Positions 19,791 through 28,950 are shown, counted from the stretch's first letter. The stretch: 64,000 nucleotides of DNA from Bacillaceae bacterium OF18-1A (GCA_027694045.1 JAQEWB010000008.1:1-64000); one strand, 5' to 3'. The notes: generated from the sequence alone by a model not told the origin. Made by a program: numbers and translations.

Positions 19791-21197
19791 TTATTTCGCT
19801 AACTCATAAATTGCTTGGGCGTAAATAGCTGTTGCTTTTAATAAAGACTCAATTTCAATGTACTCGTCTTTTTGATGCGCAAGTTCTTCTTGTCCTGGGA
19901 ATAGCGGGCCAAATGCAACACCTGCTTTTAATGAACGAGCGTAAGTGCCACCGCCGATTGCTAACAACTCTGCTTTTTCTCCTGTTTGGTCTTCATACAC
20001 ACGTTGCAACGTACGAATTAATACGTGGTCTTTATCAACGTGATGTGGGCGGGAGTTAGAATAATCCGCTACTTCAAATCCATGCGTACCGACATATTCT
20101 TTTAACTTCGCAATCGTTTCTTCAAAGTTAGTTGTAACTGGGTAACGTACATTTAATCCTAAATGCCCACCATTTTCTTTCGTATAAGAAAGGCGACCGA
20201 CATTTACTGTTAATGGACCACTAACTTCGTCTTTATAAGCAATCGTAGCTTTTTCTCCAAAAACATCACCAGTAAATGTATCTGTTGCAAATGTCGCAAA
20301 CGCTTTTGCTTTTCCATTAAGAGCAACTGTAGTTAAGAAGTTTGCTAATAATAAACCTGCATTCTCTCCTTTTTCAGGAGTAGATCCGTGCGCTGAAATT
20401 CCTTTTATTTGAAGAGTCACTGTATTTCCTTCTATAGTTGTTTTCCCTATTTTTTTAGCAGTTTGTAAATACTCTTCATATGCTACTGTAAGTGCAGTTA
20501 CATCTTCACCTGTAACAACTGCTTCTGCAAAATCAGGCACCATATTTAAACGACGACCTGATTCAAATGAAATAAGTTCATATGCACCTTTTTCCTCTTC
20601 GCTACCACTTTGCACAACTTGTATATCAGAAATTCCTTTTTCCGCATTAATAATTGGGAAATCTGCATCTGGTGCAAAACCGATTGTTGGCATTTCTTCA
20701 TTTTTAAAATAGTGATCTACACATTTCCAATTACTTTCCTCATCTGTTCCTAAAATCATACGAACGCGTTTGGAAAGAGGTAAACCTAATTCTTTCACAA
20801 TTTTCATCGCATAATAAGCTGCCATTGTCGGTCCTTTATCATCAATCGCACCGCGTGCAAAAATCTTGCCGTCGCGAATATCTGCACTGTATGCAGGAGT
20901 CGTCCAGCCATCTCCTTCTGGTACAACGTCAACGTGGCAAAGAATACCTACTAATTCTTCTCCTTGCCCCATTTCAAGATGACCTGCATATCCTTCTAAA
21001 TTTTTAGAAGCAAAACCTTCAGCTTCTCCTTTATGTAACATGAAAGATAGAGCTTTTTCTACACCTTCACCAAATGGTGCGCCCTCTTTCGCTGATTCTT
21101 CTTCCCAAACACTTTTAATTTGTAAAAACTGTTGTGTATCATGAATTAACTCATCTTTTCGTTTTGCAACTTCTTCTGTCCAATTAATCGCTGACAT
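19791..21197 (-). CDS. pepV: dipeptidase PepV (M20 family)
   Basis: 468-aa cytoplasmic zinc dipeptidase. Motifs: ILCHVDVVPEGDGW (first metal His/Asp), ARGAIDDKGPTMAAYYAM (bridging Asp) and GTDEESNWKCVDHYF (catalytic Glu pair), then a lid domain (about 190-380) and a C-terminal metal His in HQKDEYIEIE. I start at ATG 21197 (MSAINWTEEV), with GGTGG seven bases upstream; the in-frame ATG six codons earlier lacks a site. YtjP in B. subtilis occupies the same place. Confidence 0.95.
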   Translation of the reverse strand: MSAINWTEEVAKRKDELIHDTQQFLQIKSVWEEESAKEGAPFGEGVEKALSFMLHKGEAEGFASKNLEGYAGHLEMGQGEELVGILCHVDVVPEGDGWTTPAYSADIRDGKIFARGAIDDKGPTMAAYYAMKIVKELGLPLSKRVRMILGTDEESNWKCVDHYFKNEEMPTIGFAPDADFPIINAEKGISDIQVVQSGSEEEKGAYELISFESGRRLNMVPDFAEAVVTGEDVTALTVAYEEYLQTAKKIGKTTIEGNTVTLQIKGISAHGSTPEKGENAGLLLANFLTTVALNGKAKAFATFATDTFTGDVFGEKATIAYKDEVSGPLTVNVGRLSYTKENGGHLGLNVRYPVTTNFEETIAKLKEYVGTHGFEVADYSNSRPHHVDKDHVLIRTLQRVYEDQTGEKAELLAIGGGTYARSLKAGVAFGPLFPGQEELAHQKDEYIEIESLLKATAIYAQAIYELAK

Positions 21198-21376
21198 CAC
21201 GTATCCACCCTTCACTATATTATCTCTTTCATCATAGCAAACCAGAATCCCTTATGCCATATACGAAAAACCAATACCGAACAATTGTAATATTTCAGAT
21301 ATTTCCCATTAGTTTTTCTTTTATTTTTTCAAAAAAATTTGCAGGAATTTGACGTTTTACGTAGAATTTTATGAGT

Positions 21377-21408
21377 TAGTTGACTGAACAGATATAAAAT
21401 GTCAACTA
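21377..21408. promoter_or_regulatory. inverted repeat upstream of ytzE
   Basis: Perfect 8-bp arms TAGTTGAC and GTCAACTA separated by 16 bp. It lies in the 357-bp gap between pepV and ytzE, which otherwise holds only AT-rich promoter-like sequence. Possible operator; not identified. Confidence 0.35.
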
Positions 21409-21554
21409 CCAATATTTTTCTATATTAAATTTTGTTAAACTTTTGTAAAATTTAAGTAGATTAAAGCATGAATTTTATCATGTAGAGTACAATGGTAGTA
21501 ACGACCTTCTTTCCTGAATGGGGTCAAAAAAACTAGTAGAGGAGTGGTTTTCTC

Positions 21555-21776
21555 TTGAAACCTACAACTACTCGTATGCTAACACGCATTAAATCAATTT
21601 ATATGTACATCAATGAAAACGGAACGGTAACGACGAAAGACCTTGTAGATGAGTTCGGGATCACACCGCGAACGATACAACGTGATCTAAATGTGTTGCA
21701 GTTTAATGAACTCGTGTATAGCCCTTGCCGCGGTAAGTGGACAACAACAGGAAAGAAAGTGAGAATGACCTCATAA
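21555..21776 (+). CDS. ytzE: YtzE, DeoR-type helix-turn-helix regulator
   Basis: 73-aa protein that is essentially one DeoR-type winged helix: KSIYMYINENGTVTTKDL, then VDEFGITPRTIQRDLNVL as the recognition helix region. It lacks the effector-binding domain of full DeoR proteins. Starts with TTG at 21555; GAGGAG lies ten bases upstream and the protein start MKPTTTRML matches the B. subtilis homologue as I recall it. Followed by its own terminator. Targets are unknown; the inverted repeat at 21377 could be one. Confidence 0.9.
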   Translation: MKPTTTRMLTRIKSIYMYINENGTVTTKDLVDEFGITPRTIQRDLNVLQFNELVYSPCRGKWTTTGKKVRMTS

Positions 21777-21806
21777 CGAAAAATAATTGTATGTAAATAA
21801 ATACAT

Positions 21807-21838
21807 ACCCCTTTCTAGCCATTAGAAAGGGGTCTTTT
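21807..21838 (+). terminator. ytzE: ytzE terminator
   Basis: Perfect stem ACCCCTTTCT / AGAAAGGGGT followed by CTTTTCT. Confidence 0.85.
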
Positions 21839-21857
21839 CTGCACCTTAAAAAAGGTA

Positions 21858-22595
21858 CTACTTTTCAGTATCTACTTGATATGTCTTTAACATTTCTACT
21901 TCTTCATCTGATAACTCTCGGTATTGCCCAAGCTCTAATTCTTCATCTAATACTAACGGGCCCATCTCTGTTCTCTTCAGATAAACTACTTTTTTCCCTA
22001 CTGCTTCAAACATACGCTTCACTTGATGGAATTTTCCTTCTGTAATAATAAGCTCAATTTCGGAAATATCATCACTTTTTAAGATTGTAAGTGCACCTGG
22101 CTTTGTTTCATAACCATCATCTAAAATAACACCTTTAGCAAACTCTTTTACATCCTCTTCTGTCACTACTCCTGCCACGTGCGCATAATACTTTTTCGGC
22201 ACATGCTTTTTCGGAGATAGTAATTGATGTGATAACTTCCCGTCATTTGTTATCAATAAGAAACCTTCCGTATCGATATCAAGTCGCCCAACTGGGAACG
22301 GATCAAAGATTGCATCTTCTAATTCTAATAAATCTATTACTGTTTCATGATTATCATCTTCTGTCGCTGAAATTACACCTTGTGGCTTATGCATCATTAA
22401 ATAAACAAACTCTTTATATTCCACAACTTCACCGTGAATCATAACTTCTTGCTCTTCCACATTCACATGAAATTTCGCATCTTTCACTGGCGTTCCATCA
22501 ATTTTTACAACGCCGTCTTTCAATAATTTCTTTACTTCTTTTCTACTTCCATATCCCATATTTGCTAATAATTTATCTAATCTCACGTTTTTCAC
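21858..22595 (-). CDS. ytzG: rRNA pseudouridine synthase (RsuA family)
   Basis: 245-aa pseudouridine synthase. An N-terminal S4 RNA-binding domain (RLDKLLANMGYGSRKEVKKL, first 60 residues) precedes the catalytic domain with PVGRLDIDTEGFLLITND, whose Asp is the nucleophile. The family RsuA/RluB/E/F modifies one uridine in 16S or 23S rRNA; which one cannot be read from the sequence. It follows ytgP on the same strand with a terminator between. Confidence 0.92.
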   Translation of the reverse strand: MKNVRLDKLLANMGYGSRKEVKKLLKDGVVKIDGTPVKDAKFHVNVEEQEVMIHGEVVEYKEFVYLMMHKPQGVISATEDDNHETVIDLLELEDAIFDPFPVGRLDIDTEGFLLITNDGKLSHQLLSPKKHVPKKYYAHVAGVVTEEDVKEFAKGVILDDGYETKPGALTILKSDDISEIELIITEGKFHQVKRMFEAVGKKVVYLKRTEMGPLVLDEELELGQYRELSDEEVEMLKTYQVDTEK

Positions 22596-22612
22596 CTTCT
22601 TTATTTATCATA

Positions 22613-22640
22613 GAAAAGGGGACGTATTTACGCCCCTTTT
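22613..22640 (-). terminator. ytgP: ytgP terminator overlapping the gene end
   Basis: Stem AAAAGGGG / CCCCTTTT extended by ACG/CG, with the ytgP stop codon (22628) inside the hairpin. Minus strand continues CCCCTTTTCT. Confidence 0.7.
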
Positions 22641-24280
22641 GATTTCAACTTTATTTTGAATCGATTACCAAGTTTACGTTGAATTTTATCTAACGCTTCT
22701 CCACCAAATACTCTTTCAAGTACTCCTGTGCGAATTGCTAATGCAATGTAAACAAAACCACCAATACCTGCACAGATCACAACTGTAATTAAAGCACCCA
22801 TACGGCCATCAGGCGAAATCACGAATGCTAGTAGCCATTGTGATAGTTTTACTACCACAACCATTACAAATGTTAATACTGCAATTTGGAATGTTCTCTT
22901 ATACACAACACCAAATGAGTAGTGTGCATGTTTTTTAATTTGTTGATTTGTGTACCAAACAGAAGCCATAAAGCCAACTGCAGTTGCAAGAATCGCTCCT
23001 ATCGTACCAAAATAACGAATAAAGATTACGTTACATACAAATTTCAAAATAACACCCATTATAAGCGCAATAATCGCATGCTTCTGTTGGTTAATACCTT
23101 GCATAATTGCCGCTGTTACTGTAAATAAAGCAAATAACAATGCAACCGGTGCATACCACATTAATACTTGTCCACCTAGTGGATCTGAATCGTAAAATGC
23201 AGTATAGATTGGATATGCAAGTGTTGAAATACCAATAACCGCTGGCAATGTTAAGAACATATTTGCCTGGAATGTTTGTGTAATTTGTAACTTTAAATAA
23301 CGATATTGTTTTTCCGTAAATGATTTTGTAATCGCTGGTACAAGCGTTAAGCTGAACGCTGTTGCAAGTGATACAGGAATCATAATTAATTTATGCGTCC
23401 ACATTGTGAAAATACCGAGCGCTCGCTCTGCAATGTCACCTTGACCAATCGCCTGCATAATTGAGTTAAATGTCAATGTATCAATTTGTTGATATAAAGG
23501 AATCGTTAATCCAATTACAACGTAAGGAATTGCATATGCAAATAACTCTTTAAACAGTTGAACAGTACTTACTGTCGATTCCGGTACAGTTTGTTCAATT
23601 AAATATTGATCCAAATATTTTTTACGTTTTAGCCAGTACCAAATGAGTACACCAAGTGCTCCAACTGCTGAAACGAACGCAGCAAATGTCGCTACCCCAA
23701 CTGCTGTCGCAACTGTACCGCCAAGTACTTTAATTACGATAAAGCTACCTGCTAATAAAAAGACGATACGAATAATTTGTTCAATAATTTGCGAAACAGT
23801 AGTTGGTCCCATTGACTGGTGACCTTGGAAATAACCACGAATTAAACTCGCTGCCGGTACAACAATAAGTGCAAAACTTACAAGACGAATAATCGTCGTA
23901 ACTTCTTCTATATTACTGTGTACACTTTGTTTACCAAGCATTGCTTCTGCAAACAATGGCGCCGTCATGTACAGTACTAGGAATGAAAGAACTCCTGTTA
24001 CTATCATCATAACCATTCCCGAGCGGAACATTCTCCGGCTCGTTTTATAATCACCAAGCGCATTATATTTAGAAACAAATTTCGAAACAGCAAGCGGCAC
24101 GCCTGCCGTCGCAATACTTAAAAAGATCGTATATGGAATATATCCATATGTATAGAGCGTTCCGCCTTCCGTACCTACTAATGCATGAAACGGAAAGACG
24201 TAAATCATGCCTAAGAACTTTACTAAAAATGTCCCTAACGTAACAATAAGCGTTCCGCGCAGAAATTTCGAATCGGACAT
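22628..24280 (-). CDS. ytgP: YtgP, polysaccharide/lipid flippase-like (MVF/MATE) membrane protein
   Basis: 550-aa integral membrane protein with about 14 hydrophobic segments, of the SpoVB / polysaccharide biosynthesis C family within the MOP exporter superfamily. B. subtilis YtgP (MurJ-like) has been implicated in lipid II flipping, as I recall, partly redundant with Amj. The N-terminus FLRGTLIVTLGTFLVKFLG matches this family. It likely moves a lipid-linked cell-wall precursor across the membrane. The promoter region carries a diverged bcr-like repeat. Confidence 0.92.
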   Translation of the reverse strand: MSDSKFLRGTLIVTLGTFLVKFLGMIYVFPFHALVGTEGGTLYTYGYIPYTIFLSIATAGVPLAVSKFVSKYNALGDYKTSRRMFRSGMVMMIVTGVLSFLVLYMTAPLFAEAMLGKQSVHSNIEEVTTIIRLVSFALIVVPAASLIRGYFQGHQSMGPTTVSQIIEQIIRIVFLLAGSFIVIKVLGGTVATAVGVATFAAFVSAVGALGVLIWYWLKRKKYLDQYLIEQTVPESTVSTVQLFKELFAYAIPYVVIGLTIPLYQQIDTLTFNSIMQAIGQGDIAERALGIFTMWTHKLIMIPVSLATAFSLTLVPAITKSFTEKQYRYLKLQITQTFQANMFLTLPAVIGISTLAYPIYTAFYDSDPLGGQVLMWYAPVALLFALFTVTAAIMQGINQQKHAIIALIMGVILKFVCNVIFIRYFGTIGAILATAVGFMASVWYTNQQIKKHAHYSFGVVYKRTFQIAVLTFVMVVVVKLSQWLLAFVISPDGRMGALITVVICAGIGGFVYIALAIRTGVLERVFGGEALDKIQRKLGNRFKIKLKSKGA

Positions 24281-24303
24281 ACAAAAATCCTCCTACATCT
24301 ACA

Positions 24304-24419
24304 ATAAAGTGAAACTTTAATTAGTTGAACCATTCGAGCATTTATGAACAGTAGACTTCCCTCTTTATTTCTCCTAAACCTTAAAGTTTTAGTCTCATTG
24401 CTCACAAATAGCAGGATAG
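24304..24419 (+). repeat. bcr-like interspersed repeat, copy B (diverged)
   Basis: Starts ATAAAGTGAAACTTTAATTAG and ends CAAATAGCAGGATAG as in copies A and C, but the middle is replaced or strongly diverged (contains AACCTTAAAGTTTTAG). It lies in the ytgP-ytfP divergent promoter region. Confidence 0.65.
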
Positions 24420-24546
24420 TGCCGAACTCTAACTTTTGTATTGTACCACAATTCTCCCATTAAGCAGTACTTCACTCTATTTTTCTTTTAAGGGAAAACA
24501 TGCTATTCTTTTAGGCAGGAAATGTAGAAAATGAGGTCGATATATT

Positions 24547-25812
24547 ATGCATTATGATGTTATTGTCATCGGCGGTGGGCCTTCTGGGCTAATGGCTGCA
24601 ATCGGTGCTGCAGAAGAAGGCGCAAGCGTCTTACTTCTTGATAAAGGAAATAAACTAGGGCGTAAACTTGCGATTTCTGGTGGCGGTCGCTGTAACGTAA
24701 CGAACCGCCTACCACTTGATGAAATCGTTAAACATATACCAGGAAACGGCCGCTTCTTATACAGTGCTTTTTCTATTTTTAATAATGAAGATATTATTAC
24801 ATTCTTCGAAAATCTTGGTGTTAAATTGAAAGAAGAAGATCATGGCCGTATGTTCCCTGTATCAAATAAAGCACAATCTGTAGTAGATGCACTTTTAACA
24901 CGATTAAAGAACTTAGGTGTAAAAATCCGTACGAATACACCGGTTGAAACGATTGAATATGAAAATGGTCAAACGAAAGCAGTTATTCTGCAAACAGGCG
25001 AAGTGTTAGAAACAAATCATGTCGTTATCGCTGTTGGCGGAAAATCAGTTCCTCAAACTGGTTCTACTGGAGACGGATATGCTTGGGCTGAAAAAGCTGG
25101 TCATACAATTACAGAATTATTCCCAACAGAAGTACCAATCCTTTCAAACGAACCATTTATTCGAGACCGTTCATTGCAAGGACTCGCGTTACGAGACGTA
25201 AACTTAAGTGTATTAAACCCGAAAGGAAAAGCTATCATTTCTCACAAAATGGACATGCTCTTCACTCATTTCGGCTTATCTGGTCCTGCCGCCCTTCGCT
25301 GTAGTCAATTCGTTGTGAAAGCACTGAAAAAATTCAAAACGAATACAGTGCAAATGAGCATTGATGCATTGCCAGAAGAAAATAGTGAACAACTATTCCA
25401 GCGCATGCTAAAACAAATGAAGGAAGACCCGAAAAAAGGAATTAAAAACGTATTAAAAGGTTATGTACCTGAACGTTACTTCCTATTCTTATTAGAAAAA
25501 AATGAAATTGACGGTAGTGAACAAGCTGGACAAGTATCTCACGAGAAGATCCGTGCACTTGTGAAAGACTTTAAAGAATTTACTGTGAATGTAAATGGTA
25601 CGCAGTCAATTGAAAAAGCATTCGTTACTGGCGGCGGTGTATCCGTTAAAGAAATTAATCCGAAAGAAATGTCTTCTAAATTCACGAATGGCTTATACTT
25701 CTGCGGAGAAGTTCTTGATATTCATGGTTATACTGGTGGCTATAACATTACATCTGCCCTCGTTACTGGTAGAATTGCCGGAACGACAGCTGGAGAAAAC
25801 GCAAAAATGTAG
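24547..25812 (+). CDS. ytfP: YtfP, HI0933-type FAD-dependent oxidoreductase
   Basis: 421-aa flavoprotein of the HI0933/YhiN family. The N-terminal FAD-binding motif is [14 protein letters not shown] (residues 5-18) with a second signature [14 protein letters not shown] at about 45; the C-terminal FAD contact is [14 protein letters not shown]. The reaction is unknown; recent work on related enzymes links some to dihydrouridine synthesis in rRNA, which I mention only as a possibility. ATG preceded by GAGGTCG. Single gene with terminator. Confidence 0.9.
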   Translation: MHYDVIVIGGGPSGLMAAIGAAEEGASVLLLDKGNKLGRKLAISGGGRCNVTNRLPLDEIVKHIPGNGRFLYSAFSIFNNEDIITFFENLGVKLKEEDHGRMFPVSNKAQSVVDALLTRLKNLGVKIRTNTPVETIEYENGQTKAVILQTGEVLETNHVVIAVGGKSVPQTGSTGDGYAWAEKAGHTITELFPTEVPILSNEPFIRDRSLQGLALRDVNLSVLNPKGKAIISHKMDMLFTHFGLSGPAALRCSQFVVKALKKFKTNTVQMSIDALPEENSEQLFQRMLKQMKEDPKKGIKNVLKGYVPERYFLFLLEKNEIDGSEQAGQVSHEKIRALVKDFKEFTVNVNGTQSIEKAFVTGGGVSVKEINPKEMSSKFTNGLYFCGEVLDIHGYTGGYNITSALVTGRIAGTTAGENAKM

Positions 25813-25814
25813 TA

Positions 25815-25848
25815 TAAAAAAAGAAACAGGGATTCTGTTTCTTTTTTT
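25815..25848 (+). terminator. ytfP: ytfP terminator
   Basis: Stem AAAAAAAGAAACAG / CTGTTTCTTTTTTT with loop GGATT, ending in the T-run. Confidence 0.9.
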
Positions 25849-25850
25849 AT

Positions 25851-25932
25851 AGGCATATGAAGTTATATCAGCGATTCCACAACTTTTATCGACGATTCTT
25901 CAATTATATCGACTTACCGGCAAAGAACGACA
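25851..25932 (+). repeat. ATATCG intergenic repeat, copy 4 (short)
   Basis: GGCATATGAAGTTATATCAG, core TTATCGACGATTC, tail ATTATATCGACTTACCGGCA then AAGAACGACAG. Starts 3 bp after the ytfP terminator. Confidence 0.85.
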
Positions 25933-26037
25933 GACCCCCGCTTCCTAATTTCCCATTGCTTTTTTGTTGCTTTATATACCTTAGTACCTTTATATTTTAT
26001 ATTGTTGAATATTTGAAAAAGGGTAAGGGGAAAAAAT

Positions 26038-27471
26038 ATGAGAAAAAAAGTCATGATGTCTTTAATGCTAATGACGTTTCTTTCTGCGGTAGAAGGAACG
26101 ATTGTTAGTACAGCAATCCCTCGTATAACGAGTGATTTGTCAGGCGTCGAACTTGTTAGTTGGGTATATGCCATTTATATGCTTGCAACAGCTGTTTCGA
26201 CTCCAATATACGGAAAGCTAGCTGATTTATTCGGCCGCAAAAAAGTTCTACTCATCGGAGCAACAATCTTCTTAATCGGTTCTGCACTTTGCGGAGTCGT
26301 TACATCGATGGAACAATTAATCTTCTTCCGTGCTCTTCAAGGTATAGGAGCTGGTGCTGTTATGCCGATCACAATGACGATTATTGGAGACTTATATAGC
26401 GAAGCGAGAGACCGTGCGAAAGCACAAGGTTGGATGAGTGCCGTTTGGGGTGTATCGGGTGTTATCGGACCGTTAGTAGGTGGATTTTTAGTCGATTCCC
26501 TATCTTGGCGTTATATCTTTTTCTTAAACGTTCCATTTGGAATTATCGCTTGCTTAATGATTGCAATTTACTACAAAGAATCTATTAAACCAGCTAAACA
26601 CCATATTGATTATCTTGGTGCAACAGTCTTCTCATTAAGTACAATCGCTCTACTATACGCATTATTAACAGGTAGCAGTAAACAAAACTGGGGAGACATA
26701 ACAATTATCGGCCTATTAATCTTCGCCGTCGTTTCATTCATTATTTTCTTATACATCGAGAAAAAATCTCCGGAACCATTAATTCCGTTAGCACTTTTCT
26801 CTAATCGTACATTATCTACGATAAACATACTAACTCTCATTGCCGGTGCCATGATTATTAGTATTACAGTATACCTTCCAATCTGGAGCCAAGGTGTATT
26901 AGGAAAAAACGCGACAGAAGCCGGACTCATTTTAATGCCGATTCCTGTTATGTGGACATTCGGTGCTATGTTCTCTGGTAACTTAGTTGGCAAATTAAAA
27001 ACGAAACAAATCATTTTACTTGGAGCTAGCATTTTATCAGTTGCTACCTTCTTATTATTTACATTATCAACAGACTCACCGTCCTACCTTATTTATGTCG
27101 CAGTCGGATTATTCGGCTTAGGAATGGGGCTTGTAACACCAATTTACATGGTAACAATTCAAGCCGCTGTACCGGCACATACGCGCGGGACGGCAGTAGG
27201 TTTAAATACATTTATTAATACATTTAGTCAAACGCTAGGTGCTGCGATTTTCGGAACAGTTTTCAATACGATGATTCACGCACGAGGTATTAAAAATCTT
27301 GATCTCGTATCTTCTAGCGGACACGGCGGAGCTACAGCAAGCGTAGCAACTGAATCGCAATCCGCATTAGCAGCAAGTGTACACGTCATTTATATGAGTA
27401 CTTTCGCATTAGCAGTATGCACATTAATTATCGCTTGGATTATGTTAAAACCAGCCAGCCAAGCAAGCTAG
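26038..27471 (+). CDS. MFS drug exporter, DHA2 (EmrB/QacA) family
   Basis: 477-aa membrane protein with about 14 hydrophobic segments, the layout of the DHA2 drug:H+ antiporters. Motif A-like GKLADLFGRKKVL follows helix 2; motif C WGVSGVIGPLVGG is present in helix 5. The first helix has the conserved acidic residue in FLSAVEGTIVSTAIPRI. It probably exports lipophilic drugs or cations; substrate not determinable. AAGGGG precedes the ATG. It converges on an ArsR-type gene and shares a bidirectional terminator with it. No adjacent TetR/MarR regulator. Confidence 0.93.
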   Translation: MRKKVMMSLMLMTFLSAVEGTIVSTAIPRITSDLSGVELVSWVYAIYMLATAVSTPIYGKLADLFGRKKVLLIGATIFLIGSALCGVVTSMEQLIFFRALQGIGAGAVMPITMTIIGDLYSEARDRAKAQGWMSAVWGVSGVIGPLVGGFLVDSLSWRYIFFLNVPFGIIACLMIAIYYKESIKPAKHHIDYLGATVFSLSTIALLYALLTGSSKQNWGDITIIGLLIFAVVSFIIFLYIEKKSPEPLIPLALFSNRTLSTINILTLIAGAMIISITVYLPIWSQGVLGKNATEAGLILMPIPVMWTFGAMFSGNLVGKLKTKQIILLGASILSVATFLLFTLSTDSPSYLIYVAVGLFGLGMGLVTPIYMVTIQAAVPAHTRGTAVGLNTFINTFSQTLGAAIFGTVFNTMIHARGIKNLDLVSSSGHGGATASVATESQSALAASVHVIYMSTFALAVCTLIIAWIMLKPASQAS

Positions 27472-27480
27472 CGAGCAATA

Positions 27481-27515
27481 AAAAAGAGGATGACCAAAAT
27501 GGTCATCCTCTTTTT
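27481..27515. terminator. bidirectional terminator between the MFS gene and the arsR-type gene
   Basis: Perfect 15-bp stem AAAAAGAGGATGACC / GGTCATCCTCTTTTT with a five-base loop; A and T ends serve both strands. Confidence 0.92.
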
Positions 27516-27837
27516 ACTCCTCATTCTCTACAATATGTTTCAGCATCGACAATTTATTATCCCAAAATCGTTCATAATAGGAGAGCCACTGTTGCAATTC
27601 TTCTAATGGCTCTGGTTGCAAACGATATATTTTCTCTCTTCCGCTTTTTCTTCCACTTACTAAATTCGCTTCTGAAAGAATATGAAGATGCTTTACAACA
27701 GCTGTACGACTCATCGGAAAATGGTCTGTTATTTTGGAGATTGGTAACTCTTTATCACTCAATAACCGTAATACTTCTCGGCGGGTTGGATCAGCAATTG
27801 CTTGAAATACATCATATTTCGCTGCTGACGAAGACAT
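27514..27837 (-). CDS. ArsR-family transcriptional regulator
   Basis: 107-aa winged-helix repressor. HTH: IADPTRREVLRLL, ISKITDHFPMSRTAVVKHL, then the wing VSGRKSGREKIYRLQ. No Cys-based metal site is visible, so it belongs to the non-metal ArsR subgroup often paired with AHSA1/SRPBCC proteins. It starts directly after the stop of the SRPBCC gene and is probably co-transcribed with it. Likely autoregulatory through the repeated sites at 28298-28343. Confidence 0.92.
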   Translation of the reverse strand: MSSSAAKYDVFQAIADPTRREVLRLLSDKELPISKITDHFPMSRTAVVKHLHILSEANLVSGRKSGREKIYRLQPEPLEELQQWLSYYERFWDNKLSMLKHIVENEE

Positions 27838-28269
27838 TTAACCTTCAACAACCTTTTTCAGTTTTTCATTTACAATTGCTACCCATCCACCGCTCATTCT
27901 ATCGCGAATAATAGAGCTCTTCGCATTTGCCTTCGGAAGGATCTCATCAGGGTGTTTCCAACCGCCGTGAATTAATGTGAATTCTGTTTTATTATCTCCT
28001 AAGTCTTTCAAATCAAATGAAACAATCCAGCCATCTGTATCCCATGAGAAAGATAAGTGATTTGGCTCATCAATTTCTAACACTTTACATGGTGATGGTC
28101 CAAACGGTGATTGCACATGAAATTCATGTCCCACCTCTAATTTAAAATCATTTGGCATAAACCATGATGAAATCCCTTCTGCAGTTGATACTACATTCCA
28201 TACTTTTTGAATAGACGCGTTAAAAACGATCGTTTGTTTAATATCGTTTAATGTATTTTGTTGGTTCAT
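27838..28269 (-). CDS. SRPBCC (AHSA1-like) domain protein
   Basis: 143-aa START/Bet v1-like fold protein of the activator-of-Hsp90-ATPase-homologue group: [16 protein letters not shown] at the start, [17 protein letters not shown], and a C-terminal amphipathic helix [17 protein letters not shown]. Such proteins bind hydrophobic ligands; the ligand is unknown. First gene of a two-gene unit with the ArsR-type regulator, an arrangement common in Bacillus. Confidence 0.9.
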   Translation of the reverse strand: MNQQNTLNDIKQTIVFNASIQKVWNVVSTAEGISSWFMPNDFKLEVGHEFHVQSPFGPSPCKVLEIDEPNHLSFSWDTDGWIVSFDLKDLGDNKTEFTLIHGGWKHPDEILPKANAKSSIIRDRMSGGWVAIVNEKLKKVVEG

Positions 28270-28297
28270 TTTATATCTCCTTTATTCGGCGTTAAAC

Positions 28298-28343
28298 ATA
28301 ACACCTTTTAGTTGTATATAGATAATATAACACCTTTTGGTTT
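28298..28343 (-). promoter_or_regulatory. tandem candidate operators for the ArsR/SRPBCC unit
   Basis: ATAACACCTTTT(A/G)GTT occurs at 28298 and again at 28327, 29 bp apart, upstream of the SRPBCC start. Each has imperfect dyad form (AACC-like arms about TTTT). Placement suggests binding by the encoded ArsR protein; inferred. Confidence 0.5.
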
Positions 28344-28363
28344 CATGTCAACAACGCTTTATC

Positions 28364-28380
28364 GTTGAGAAATTCTCAAC
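28364..28380. promoter_or_regulatory. 17-bp perfect palindrome
   Basis: GTTGAGAA-A-TTCTCAAC, dyad with a one-base centre, between the SRPBCC promoter and the DUF3973 region. The rest of 28381-28588 shows no convincing gene. Confidence 0.4.
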
Positions 28381-28588
28381 ACTTTTTCAACAGGACAAAC
28401 ACCTTCTCAGCATTCCCTCATAATATACTCACAAAGGCAATACAAAATAAAAACTTCTCTCAACATGAAACTCCATCATTCATATTGAAAGAAACGCCTT
28501 ACTTATATCATGCGTACTTCGTCTCTCCTCCTTCCCTCAGGGACAATACGCGAGATATGACAAATCAGAAGGAATATGCCCACCATTT

Positions 28589-28657
28589 GAGTAGGTAGTT
28601 ATTTCTCTTCTCCTCAACATTTCCTTAGGAGCGAAATGACTACCGACTCACTTTTTT
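28589..28657 (+). ncRNA. orphan two-tier hairpin with T-run: attenuator or end of a small RNA
   Basis: Outer arms GAGTAGGTAGTTATTTC and GAAATGACTACCGACTC pair at 16 of 17 positions (one G-U). An inner CTCCT/AGGAG stem follows, and TTTTTT comes just after. No plus-strand gene precedes it within 1 kb, since the MFS gene already has its own terminator at 27481. It ends 29 bp before the DUF3973 gene, so it is either a leader attenuator or the 3' end of an unannotated RNA. Confidence 0.5.
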
Positions 28658-28685
28658 CAAACAAAATAAAAAGGGGTTGAACGCT

Positions 28686-28913
28686 ATGTTCTATTGTATT
28701 AACTGCTCTGATATTCATCATGAAAAACATCCAAATGATAAAGTATTCAAAAATGGTTTTTATATTGATCCATTTTTAGGTGATCGTTATCACCTTGGTA
28801 TGTGTAAAGATGCCCAAAACCACGAAACAGGAGAGCCTCTTTTAACGACAAAGAAATTAAGCACAACCGAATCTATCATGAACGTATTACCGACACATGT
28901 TGTCCCAACATAA
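28686..28913 (+). CDS. DUF3973 domain small protein
   Basis: 75-aa protein starting MFYCINCSDIHHEKHP, with a CxxC pair and two His that could bind a metal ion. The central part NGFYIDPFLGDRYHLGMCKDAQ and its length fit the DUF3973 family known from Bacillus; function unknown, often thought spore-related. I start at ATG 28686 with AAGGGG nine bases upstream; an in-frame TTG three codons earlier overlaps the spacer. It shares a bidirectional terminator with cse60. Confidence 0.8.
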   Translation: MFYCINCSDIHHEKHPNDKVFKNGFYIDPFLGDRYHLGMCKDAQNHETGEPLLTTKKLSTTESIMNVLPTHVVPT

Positions 28914-28920
28914 AACATAA

Positions 28921-28950
28921 AAAAGAGCTGGCTCACCCAGCTCTTTTTTA
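28921..28950. terminator. bidirectional terminator between the DUF3973 gene and cse60
   Basis: Perfect stem AAAAGAGCTGG / CCAGCTCTTTT, loop CTCAC, T-run on both strands. Confidence 0.9.

Noticed and set aside
26610..27032. 140-codon frame antisense to the MFS exporter
   Set aside because: Complementary shadow of membrane helices; no start signals.
28365..28598. 77-codon plus-strand frame before the DUF3973 gene
   Set aside because: No ribosome site, starts in the palindrome and ends in the hairpin arm; composition is not protein-like.
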